From: Mytilus edulis
Lineage: Eukaryota > Mollusca > Bivalvia > Mytilida > Mytilidae
Length of the DNA stretch: 64,000 nucleotides
Direction: 5' to 3'
NCBI RefSeq assembly: GCF_963676685.1
Contig: NC_092354.1
Span: 33,078,193 to 33,142,192, forward strand
In this document: positions 21,288-31,065 of the stretch, piece by piece
Numbering within the stretch: position 1 is the stretch's first letter
How the letters are laid out: every line of letters begins with the position of its first letter
Notes under the pieces: model-generated
The model's database searches: none
Told to the model about the DNA's origin: nothing
Seen by the model: the letters and a program-made list of their open reading frames with translations, nothing else
Made by a program: the position numbers and the translations under genes

Positions 21288-21773
21288 CCGGTGAATAAGT
21301 AAACAAGAAGTAGATATTTTTGTCCGATACAAATGTAAATTATTTGTATGAATCGACACTATTAATATTGGAACATCAGTGTCGGTGATGCTAATGCTGT
21401 AATTTATTTAGAAGATGTGGAATGAAGAGGTAAGAGTTATCAATTACCCACATTTATATTTTAATTTTGGTGTATCACCAAATTCACACACATAATGGCG
21501 GACGCGATAAATACACGTGCATCGAACCCCCAGCTAAACTCCGTGATTGTTTAACGGGTAATGATCTTGACATATTAGATGAAAATGAACATATATTCTG
21601 CTTTAAATGTAAAAGATGCAATAATTGAAACACATGTAATTCACACCCAGTGTGATGGAAAAACAAACAATGAAACTTTCAAGTCGCTACGTTCTGAATG
21701 CCGGAAGCAAGCTATCATCAACCACTTTGGCCCAGCCAAGGCATGTTTATTAAATTAGGCCAGTGTAATTAAA
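21288..21773 (+). mobile_element. 5'-end-only fragment of the LINE family seen at 785-6708
   Basis: Colinear similarity to the reverse complement of about 6708-6220 begins at ccggtga and includes aaacaagaagtagatatttt, aatattggaacatcagtgtc and aatggcggac, then the ORF start with TRASN..., SLRSEC and HFGPAKACLL. Similarity stops after cagtgtaattaaa. LINE copies are normally 5'-truncated; here only the 5' 490 bp survive. At the gatggaaaaac site this copy is in frame, unlike the long copy. Confidence 0.8.
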
Positions 21774-22581
21774 CTTTACACCAATTTTTTTCATAACAGA
21801 TCTTGTATAATTGAATATTCAGATTGTTTGAATATTTTCTTGGTACCAGAAAGAAAATTAAGTCTCACGGACATTGTAAAGCATACTTCAGATACTGGTG
21901 AAGCCAGGGCCATCCGAATCATCCCCCAAGGATAGACTCATAGTTGCTTTTGTCTGGAAAGACATAACTAGTCAAGAAATTGACAAAATGTTGAAAGATG
22001 ACATAAAATAGCATAACTGAGCACAGTAATACTAGTAGTCCCTGGAGTTCCCTAGTTTTACTCTGTAGGAAAAAGGACCAGACTTGGAGATTCTGTATTA
22101 TAGATTATAGAGGCCTTAACCTTTTGACCCGTAAATATGTCTACCCTTTGAACAGCGGTATACTACTGTTGCCTTTATTTGCCCCAAATTATATATTTTA
22201 TTAAGCGCAACGTATTATATTTCATCCTTTAAAAGGGGAACCGATATACTGTTTACAAAAGTCAATAGAGACTTACCAACTAGTCACAAAGGTCCTATTT
22301 GGCAAAGAAGTCAAAACCAGAACTTACAAACAAGCCCAAAAGTTCCAACGGAACTTTTCAACCAGTCACACAATGTTCCATTTGAAGAATTGATGCAAGG
22401 TAAAAAAAAAACGGTTTAAGTTCTAATTTATTGTTATACATAAATCTGAAATTGAGGGTACTATCTCTAATACTAAAATTACGAGGTCCAATTTGTCAGC
22501 TGTCATCTGGTAAAAAAGACAAATCCAAGAATACAACGTTTTATATAGCTAATATACGACAACGGTGTTGATTATATTATA
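21774..22581. other. No gene seen; repeat debris
   Basis: It contains gaacagcggtatactactgt (22152), also present on the other strand near 14850, and ttccaacggaacttttcaac (22345), echoed by similar words at 23680-23800. No coding support. The mirror is about 49211-50018. Confidence 0.4.
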
Positions 22582-23003
22582 TTGATTGATTGTTGGTTGC
22601 TTAACGTCCAGTGGCAAATGTTTCATGCATATATTCAGGACGAGAACAAGTTCACAATAAATACAATAGGTAGGTTGATACAATAGAGGCCATCTGGGAT
22701 GATGGTCGGGGAAATTTGGACTACCACTGGAAAATGAGGGTATATTGGATGGGACAGAAATTTTGCCTTGCAACAGGCCACCTACGGACCCCTCAAAGAG
22801 TTGTTGCAAGGGTTCTTAACGTGCAAAGTGCGTGGCAGTCTCTTTACACGAGGCATCGGATTTAACGTCCCCCTTCTGACAGGACGTGACTGCGAACTTG
22901 ATACATCCCGCACAGCCAAACGGACGCCCCACTTCGGCAAGCGTTTTACTGCCGGTCGGGAGAAGACCAAGTGACCATATTTCTATACCCCAGTCACCCT
23001 TGG
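22582..23003 (-). mobile_element. SINE-like element, copy 2
   Basis: This is a full-length copy in minus orientation: (attg)n tail at 22582, core with cggcaagcgttttactgccg, and outer end cagtcacccttgg. Flanks attatattatat / attataatatat may be a degenerate target duplication. Overlapping ORFs on both strands are by-products of the GC-richer core. One substitution distinguishes the arms (22689/49103). Confidence 0.7.
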
Positions 23004-24984
23004 TGACCAATATTATAATATATATTCACCTGTTACCTATTACCTTATCTGTTCGTTCTGCATCTGACAGGCGCACCACCAAAAGTTGTATTTAGGATGC
23101 TACATGTATAAGACGGGTCATAATCACAGGGTTGGCACTACCAAATTCAATCATTGTTTATTTGTTCCCTATTGTAGTATTTTAATCAGTAAGACTTTCT
23201 AAGATGACCATACGAATACTTAAAATCTGCACTTGAAAATAAGGCGTATAGGTAGTTTTCAATTTGTTAGCGGGCATGACGTAAAACAGTAAATCAAAGA
23301 ATTCCACTTTATTTATAACTTATATAGGACAATGCTGTTGATTAAAAAATACTCCTTTCAATGACCTTTTGTTTTCCAAATAATAAATATTACTGATAAG
23401 TTTCAGGTTGACGGGTTCAAGCAGAAATATTTTAAAAGCAGAAAAAAACTATGCATCTTATAATCGGCATGACTTTATTAGAAGACAATACCAATACTAC
23501 AATAAGAATTACGCAAAGTTATATACTTTAATTCAGTCACGGACCCGCGATTTCACGGGTGTGTTCTAGTGAATACTAAATTTACATGATAATGCAACAT
23601 ATTTCGTTTTAAATGATCTATGAAATACAACTTAAATTTGACTACCTAGTAGTGTTCAGTCAGAACATTGTTCTGAGACTTTCCAACAAGCAACTTTTTT
23701 CCGGAAATTTTCAACTGCACTCGAAATAAAACAACTAGTTGAAAAGTGCCATCGGAACGAAATAACTAGTTGAACAGTTCCGCCGGAGCAAAGTAACTGT
23801 TACATCTTTACACTATAAACGACAAATATATTTTCCATTACTTGTGGACGTAGAAAAAATAATTGACACTTCTGGTACAATGACATAAGTTTCTTCCGTC
23901 AAGTGTATCTAATGGATAGAACTTAAACAATATAAATAATTAAAAGATGCTTCTGAGTCCCCCCCCCCCCCCCCCAACGATGGTGTAACAATTTTGATAA
24001 CGATTAACAAATTCTTTTTTAACATGATGGCTTGGCTGTACGGATTGCTCCGGGAGCAGTGTTTCGGGTGACAACTTTTCGGAGAGAGAAATTGGTGTTT
24101 ATCAGTTTTTTTGGTGTGAAGGTCGGTTGTTATGACATAAGAGCAAGAAAACAATCAAACAAACAAATATTTTATTTGCCAGTCACGGCACCCACAATGA
24201 GCAGAATAAGTATTATATATTTTTCAAACCTAATGTAAAGTAAATTAAAAATAGGTTAAACAAAGTACATAATATGATTGATTTTGATTTAATTGATTGA
24301 TATAAAATATTAAAGCAAATGAAGTAGGCAATTTTTAATAATAAAAAAATATAATATAATATGACCAATTGTCTATTACTCTGGTCTCTTAATTGGACAG
24401 CACACATCATAGTATACTAACAATTTATTAAATGTAAAAGAAATAAAAGAGGGACGAAAGATACCAAAGGAACCGTAAAACTCATAAATCTAAAAACATA
24501 CTGACAACGCCATGGCTTAAAATGAAAAAGTACTTAAGTAAATGTATATTTTATCACACATATCATTCTTTATCTTTGTATAGAGAAATCTAATTTAATA
24601 TTGTATTTCTGTTTATATTTTAAACCTCTAATAATTGACAAACTATTATCAAAATCTTTTTATCTTCATTTCCCATTAGCCAAATAAAAAGAGATTTGTT
24701 GTCAAGTTTTGAAATATTTTTATTTTTTCGATATATTTTGCTTAGAAAGGGATTTCTTACATTATCCAGATCTTTTCATGTTAAAAGAAAATGCACTTGT
24801 TTTATAGTGATATTAAGATGATTGCACAATATTGACTGCTGTATCCCTATTTTTGACATTTTTACTCTGTGAGTATGTTTGTTTTGTTCATGCATCTTTG
24901 ACATTGTAATGGAATTTGATGCGACTGTCATACAAGTGAGAGGTTTGGCTAGCTATAAATCCACCATTTTCTACATTAGGAAAG
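23004..24984. other. No gene seen; repeat debris and C17 run
   Basis: It contains tcacggacccgcgatttcac (23537), aactagttgaaaagtgccat and aactagttgaacagttccgc as a local near-repeat (23733-23783), and C17 at 23959-23975 (G14 in the other arm). ORFs at 23909-24154 and 24032-24238 overlap on opposite strands without family resemblance. The mirror is about 46811-48788. Confidence 0.4.
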
Positions 24985-25070
24985 GAATGTGACAGTTGTT
25001 ATCCATTCGTTTGATGTCTTTGGACTTTCCTTTTTGAATTTTCCTCGGAGTTCAGTATTGTTGTGTTTTT
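24985..25070. repeat. Interspersed repeat (reverse orientation of the 17280 family)
   Basis: Words gacagttgttatccattcgt, ttgatgtctttggactttcc and ttttcctcggagttcagtat are the complement of the copy at 17280-17400. It abuts the broken end of the LINE 3' fragment at about 25070. The mirror is about 46725-46810. Confidence 0.5.
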
Positions 25071-25900
25071 ACTTTTCATCTTCTATTTCCTCATTACAGA
25101 CCCCAAAGGGTGACTGGGGTATAGAAATATGGTCACTTGGTCTTCTCCCGACCGGCAGTAAAACGCTTGAAGTGGGGCGTCCATTTGGCTGTGCGGGATG
25201 TATCAAGTTCGCAGTCACGTCCGGTCAGAAGGGGGACGTTAAATCCGATGCCTCGTGTAAAGAGAGTGCCACGCTCTTTGCACGTTAAGAACCCTTGCAA
25301 CAACTCTTTGAGAGGTCCGTATGTGGCCTGTCCTTATCCAATATACCCTCATTTTCTAGTGGCAATCCAAATTATCTCGACCATCATCCCAGATGGCCTC
25401 TATTGTATCAACCTACCTATTGTATTTATTGTGAACTTGTTCTCGTCCTGAATATGCATGAAATATTTGCCACTGGACGTTAAGCAACCAACAATCAATT
25501 AATCAATCCTCATTACAGAGTTTGCATATTCTTTTTTCTAGTTTAATGTTAAAGTAACGACCTTTTTCTATTTCAAGTTTGTGAGCTCCAATTTTAAATC
25601 TTGTTAAAACACATCTTTGAATAAATGGTAATTTCAGTAAGTAAGGCTCAAAATTAAAATTTGGTTTACATAATCGCTAAGTTCTAAGGTTATTTTCAGA
25701 GGTCTTATTTTGTCTTTTATCATTAAAGAATTCTTTCTTCCATATGCTGCAGTACTTTAAGTATAATTTTTCTTTCACCATATTTCTAATGTTTATTTTA
25801 AATGAGAGCACCCGATACTCTTTTAAATCAAGTAATTTTAAGATAGCATCAATACTACTGGCCCAACAATTCTTCCCAGCTTTAGATAATGTAATTGAGA
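25071..25900 (-). mobile_element. LINE ORF2 3' fragment interrupted by a SINE-like element
   Basis: On the minus strand the coding remnants run from about 25900 (LKLLDLKEYRVLSFKINIRN) through YLKYCSIWKKEFFNDKR, a stop, then IGAHKLEIEKGRYFN and RICKLCNEE; after the insertion the frame resumes as EEIEDEK at 25071-25100. This is the same C-terminal module (IEKGRY...C-x-x-C...EDE) found at the end of the long LINE's ORF2, in a clearly different sequence, so it is another LINE subfamily. The 5' part and the reverse transcriptase core are missing. Confidence 0.65.
25101..25506 (+). mobile_element. SINE-like element, copy 3, with perfect 13-bp target duplication
   Basis: The element starts ccccaaagggtgactggggt and ends (caat)n. 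It is flanked by tcctcattacaga at 25088-25100 and 25507-25519, both from the LINE Cys-knuckle codons, so excising one copy plus the element restores the LINE reading frame. The core lacks about 20 bp found in other copies (after the cctgt word at 25330). The arms differ at 25313/46482. Confidence 0.85.
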
Positions 25901-25993
25901 GAGAGTATACTATGCATTTATAAGAACAAAAATATTTCAGAAGCTTTCGGTAAAGCAAAAGAAAACGACCGAACAAACCTACTTGAATACTAA

Positions 25994-26803
25994 GAAAAGA
26001 CGGCCCAGACAAATACAATCCCGTTTGTTGAGAGATTTCATCCTGACCTGACAAATCTTTCACCAAATACCCTCACGACACTTACCAAAGAGGAAATCCT
26101 GGATAATCATAGGTCTGTTCTTTGTTCCTTTGGTATTTCAACTAAAGATGAAGAACTGGATCTTCCATCACTGTATTGGATACCTAAACTACATAAGTGT
26201 CCTTACAAACAACGGTATTTTGCTGGGTCTTCCAAGTGCTCCACGAAACCTCTTTCTAAATTATTAACATCTATTTTATCAGCAATCAAAGACGGGCTTC
26301 AAAGTTATTGTGAAACTGCCTATTCTAGAGGTGGCGTGAATCAGATGTGGATACTTAAAAATTCCAAAGATCTTTTAGAGTACATACAATCTAACTCTCT
26401 TTCATCTTGTAACAGTATTAAAACATTTGACTTTTCTACTCTTTACACAAGTATTCCACATTCCAAACTAAAAGACAATTTGAAAGAGTTGGTATTACTT
26501 TGCTTCATAAAAAAGTATGGCCAACGTAGATACAAGTATCTTGTCTTAGGAAGGGGTAAAAATCACTCTGATTCAAACAAAAAATTCTCTGAAACCGATT
26601 TTATCAAGATGCTTGATTTCTTGATTGACAACATATTTGTAACGTACGGAGGACGTGTTTTTCAACAAACTGTCGGCATCCCAATGGAAACAAACTGTGC
26701 CCCTCTACTTGCCGACTTGTTTCTTTATCATTATGAGCTGACTTCATGCAGGAACGTCTTAGAAAGAAAGATAGATAAGAAGTTAGCAAAATTTGGATTG
26801 TGA
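25994..26803 (+). pseudogene. Penelope-like element reverse transcriptase fragment
   Basis: The frame is open from 25994 (after TAA) to TGA at 26801-26803, about 269 codons, with no obvious native start. Motifs in order are LPSLYWIPKLHKCPYKQRYF, SSKCSTKPLSKLL, YSRGGVNQMWILKNS, FDFSTLYTSIPH and QQTVGIPMETNCAPLLADLF. The 'PK(L/I)HK', 'F(D/S)FSxLYTxIPH' and 'GIPMGTxxAP' boxes are characteristic of Penelope-like retroelement reverse transcriptases (family knowledge); Glu replaces the usual Gly in GIPMGT. The catalytic Y-x-D-D box expected some 30-40 residues later is absent, so the copy is truncated and inactive. It meets the minus-strand LINE fragment head-on near 25900-25990. Confidence 0.65.
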
Positions 26804-27660
26804 TTAAATAGTTGACACAACATAGGTTTCTGACACAGAATGAATGTGGTCTAATAGTGCAGTGACAGAAGTGTAAAAAGTCGTCTAGATCGCGAGTTTA
26901 ATCTCCCCAAATAACACACGGCTAAAAATGGTCTTAACTTAAAGACAAATATGTCTTCTTTAGTTTTTGCCCTGTCGTCAGAATTTCGTACGGTCACTTT
27001 TTTCTAAAAAGTCGTTTTAATGACTGGTAGTATATTGGAGAGTTTCAACCCCCCTTTTTCAAAATGAAAAAATGTGTATGTTTGCTTACATTTAATTGAA
27101 ATAGTTTTTCCTGAAGCTATTTTTATATGTCAAAATATTCCATTCAGTATTTTATTTTCTTGTAATCTATAAAATTTGCGAAGTTTAGACTATTTGAAAT
27201 TGAGGTAATTTTAATTGCAAATTCAGACTCAAACTTTAGTTTCCTCTTCATAGTAGTAATAAAAATTATCCCATAATATTTTAAGCATATAATATTTAAT
27301 AAAACTAATTAGTGATAAAAATTTCGGAACCAAAATATGAAAAAAAACTTAAGAAATCAATGGAAAAAGAATGGAGTAAATATCTTCAATTTCAACACGG
27401 AACTCAATCACTTGCCTTCCGTCACATTTTGTGTATTAGTCAATAATTTGCTCTCAAATGATATATGAAATTACTACCTTTTTCGCTATTATATACACAT
27501 ATTTTCAATTACAGTGCACTGATATATGCCACGTACTTTGTTTGTATATGTTTATATTCTATGTTTTTTCGTTATAAAACATCAAATATACTTTGTCAGA
27601 AAAGTCTTATTGTAAAATCAAAATAATTGACGGATAGTTTCAGTAAATACTCCGTGATAT
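26804..27660. other. No gene seen
   Basis: The interval is AT-rich. The first 200 bp contain gttttaatctccccaaataa-like sequence that recurs weakly near 30300. The mirror is about 44135-44991. Confidence 0.4.
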
Positions 27661-28905
27661 GTCAAGTCCTTTGCAACTTGCTCCATTAAGTTCAAAGAAA
27701 AGACAAAACTCGTTGCATTTTATGCAGTGCATAATATGCCAAATAAAAAAACCTCTATTGAAATTTTGAGTCAATTTACCAGTTTAGGGAAGTCGATTTT
27801 TGTATCTGCATTACATAAAAGATTGGATGAGGTGAACATTAAGCTGTTTCATGCAAAAGCTGTTAATTTGAAAAACTCCGTGCAGGCAGTTATTCATCGT
27901 TCATGCTACAAAACTTGCACAAGTAAACATATTTGTTCCCCCTTTTAGAGCGAGAAAGCTTCTTGTCTAATATTTAATGACGACATACAATTATCTGACT
28001 GTTGTCCCTCAGTTTCGGGTATTTGTACACGTTCTAGAATGCAGTCGTTCAACTGGAGCGCTTGTATATTTTGTTGCAACAAAACATTTTAGAAAGTAGA
28101 AAATTACTCAAGTTTGAATCAGATGAGCGTATTAAAAATGTTTTATCCCTGTCAGATAAAGTTACAGTTGAAATAGTTTCCCAAAACGTAAAAAAAAAAA
28201 AATCCAAACCCGTGGAAGCAGATATCTCAAAACACGATACTGCTTTTAGTAATTTTATTTCGGCTATTGACAACGATTCCTCATGACACCGTTACTCGAT
28301 AAATATAGATCATTTCTTCCGGCTGATTCTAATTTAAAATATTCTACATGTAAAATTCAGTCTAAACTAATTTATTTCTATAGAAATTCAGTTGTCAAAC
28401 AACTTCAACAAGTTCAAGGCAAATGTAACATAATATGTAATAGCAAAATAACTATTTAAGATGCCATATAAGCTTCTAGTCAATTGAAAACTGACCTTAA
28501 AATCTCAATGTCAACTGTAATAGACACACATAACGGACAGATATTTCATTCCGCTGCAAGTTTACTTAGAAAAGACATCGAAACTCTGAAGAAGACTACC
28601 CAATTTCGGATGAATTGTCTCTTCGTTCTTAATTCAGCCAATGCCTTCGTATTTATTGCAATTCATTCTATGGTTACTCAATGAAAATGCATACAGTCAA
28701 GACTATTCTCAGGAAATGGCACCAGAGAAATTGTGGAAAATGCTAAGCAATTGTTTAGGCAATCGTTTTTGTTTTACTCCTTTTCATTTAGGATTGTGTT
28801 TACAAATGTACCATGAGTTTGGTTCAAAACATCTTGTTGAAACATTGAATGCTAATGGATTTTATGCTTCTTGAAGTAAAGTGCGACGCTATCTAATGTG
28901 TTACC
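27661..28905 (+). pseudogene. Decayed transposon-associated gene
   Basis: A run of short open stretches in changing frames reads as one ancestral protein: KKRQNSLHFMQCIICQ (a C-x-x-C knuckle near the start), FTSLGKSIFVSALHKRLDE, ESDERIKNVLSLSDKVTVEI, MSTVIDTHNGQIFHSAASL, NAYSQDYSQEMAPEKLW, LGLCLQMYHEFGSKHLVETL and NANGFYAS-stop-SKVRRYLM. The combination of an N-terminal CxxCQ knuckle and a C-terminal 'FGS(K/R)xLxxxLNxxGF...VRRY' is one I associate with repeated, transposon-linked proteins of cnidarians and molluscs; the precise superfamily is uncertain. Multiple stops and shifts make it a pseudogene. The A13/T12 run at 28190 gives different frames in the two arms. Confidence 0.45.
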
Positions 28906-29289
28906 AACCATGGAATTGAGAGAATTCAAGATAGTGCGTACGTCTCGTGTATAATGTTTCCCCAGCATCTTTGCAGACAAGCATATGGATGTCATCACAC
29001 CTTCCTAACCCCCCTTTTAGATCTCTTTTAAAATCTTGGATGAATTGATAGGGATGGTTTGAAGCTGGTATTTTTGTAGGAACAAATGTGTTCGGACTTC
29101 CTACAATACCTTGTCTGTACTTGTAAAGAAAAACTCAAAATAAAGTGTTTGCTTTGAGCAGAACCTTTCATGTGCAGACCTGTGGCCATGAATGAAATGT
29201 GTAGAAATATTAAAACATGTCTTGTGACGGTTGATGAAAATGAAGATGATGGAGATAACGGTTGGTTTGGTATAAAGCTTGTTGCACTG

Positions 29290-29625
29290 GTACACACGGT
29301 TCCAGTCCGAGGTTAGGGGAGTGTTGACGTGCCCTTAAAAAAGTTAAACTCCGCCAATATCTGTATGTGTCTGTTTCAAGTCACGAGACGGTAATGCAGT
29401 GTTTCTATATACTATATTTGTTTCTTTCTTATTTATTTTGTACATTAATTAGGTCGTTAGAGTTTTTGTTTGTTTTACATTATTCATTTCGGGAATTGAA
29501 GACTATGCAGTATGAATTTTACTCATTGTTGAAGCCCGTACGGGACCTATAATTGTTTTATGTTCATTTGGTCTCATTTGGAGAGTTGTCTCATTTGCAA
29601 TCATATCACATCTTTTTTTATATGG
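29290..29625 (-). repeat. Composite of two interspersed repeat families
   Basis: Two parts abut. Positions 29290-29400 contain ggttccagtccgaggttagg and the ccgcca...ctgtttcaagtcacgag words. Positions 29480-29620 are the gatgtggtatgattgccaat family read in reverse (gaagactatgcagtatgaat, aggtcccgtacgggcttcaa on the minus strand, and gagttgtctcatttgcaat). The mirror is about 42171-42506. Confidence 0.5.
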
Positions 29626-29639
29626 AATACTTTTGAAGT

Positions 29640-31050
29640 TTGGGGTACGTTGCAAGAAATAAAAGGGGGGATATAGTTACAAAATCTATAATGTAATAGA
29701 TATTAACCAGAGTTAAATACACAACAAAAGATAATACTATGGTAGCAGTAATAATTGTGAAAAAAAACCAAAAGCAACGAGTAGTCTATAAAAAAAAACT
29801 GAAGTATCCGCAAATTCAATTTGAGGTCATATTTTACTGTAGTGTTATATGGCTTTGTTTTGATTACTCACCCACTATGATAGTTTAAAAAATAATTTTA
29901 AAGTATTGTCCTGTATGACACTTGATTTTTACCTGAAATTGATATTTTTCATAAGGTTAAGGTGCTTTAAACATTTTATAGGTTGAAAACTTGATTTTTG
30001 AAGTTTTGTTTATAAAACGTCGTTTTAGGATTTTTTTTGATAAAAAAAAATCTCAATGTTTAAGGTTTATGTATAAAAACAAACATTACTAAAGCCAAAA
30101 CAGTATCATTTATATAAAGGTAGAGTTTAGAAATAGAACAAAATGTCAAAATTGAAACCCTCCCAAACTTTCACAGATTTTTACATATGACCTTTGACCT
30201 CAATTTTAAAAAAATGTGACCACATCAAGTCCTGACGACAGGCATATTATTATAGTACACGATTTCCTCTTTCCAATGATATATTATGTGGGTGTGTGTT
30301 CGGTGGGGAGATTAAATTCCAAAAAATCTGCCTTCAGTCACCGCACTATAAGAACTTAAACTTAAAAACTTAAAAATTTTATTTTGACATTTACCTAGTA
30401 TGGTCCAATATCCAAAATCTAACACGGTTAGATTCAGTATACCAAAGAACATCAAGAATTCAATTTTTGATAAAATCAAATAATGTTCAATTTTGAACCC
30501 TTTAGACCTCAATGTGGACCAATTTGATAACCGGGCCCAAAAATTAAAAAAATCTAAATGCATGGTTAGATTCAGCATATTGAAAAACCCCATATATTCA
30601 ATTTTTGTTGAAATCAAACAAATTTTATTTTGGACCCCGATTTGGACCTACTTGATCCTCATAACGTTTATGGTTTTAGTAACTTATTCTTAACTTAATT
30701 GTATTTATTTTACACGAAGTCAGGAAAAGCATAGTGTTGACTTAATTTCAAAGGTTGGTGTTAAAAGATGGGACAAAATGAATGTAAAAACTTTAAAAAA
30801 AATAAAAATTTAATGATACATTTTCAAACGTTGACTTCTTAAAAATCACATAATCCAAATTATTTGTTATAAATATAACACTTTTAATAATCCAAATGAT
30901 GCAAACGAATATGGTATTACCGTCAGAAAACGAACTCATGTTATTCCTAATGCCATTTCATTTTATGTTTCGTAAGAAAAATCAGCAACTTTTTTAAATA
31001 TTGCGTAATAGTTAAATCATTATATATACTCATATATTCCAAAGGTATTT
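29640..31050. other. No gene seen
   Basis: The interval is AT-rich. Around 30400-30660 short blocks repeat in near-direct fashion (gttagattcagtatacc... and gttagattcagcatatt..., each followed by ...atcaagaattcaatttttga / ...atatattcaatttttgttg), a degenerate duplication of about 140 bp. Opposed ORFs at 30312-30617 and 30493-30693 are by-products. The mirror is about 40747-42157. Confidence 0.4.
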
Positions 31051-31065
31051 TCATAACAAATTATT

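Noticed and set aside
22768..23095. Overlapping ORFs on both strands in the GC-richer core (also at 12363, 25137, 36501 and mirrors)
   Set aside because: They repeat wherever the SINE-like element occurs, in several frames, and differ by indels between copies; they are by-products of a non-coding repeat.
23909..24238. ORFs through the C17 run
   Set aside because: Reading depends on homopolymer length, which differs between arms; no family resemblance.
29028..29297. Minus-strand ORFs of 89 and 64 codons overlapping in two frames
   Set aside because: The region is antisense to transposon debris and repeat sequence; two frames open at once argues against coding.
30312..30693. Opposed ORFs of 101 and 66 codons
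   Set aside because: Phe/Leu/Ile-rich translation of AT-rich repeated sequence, both strands open, no splice or family support.
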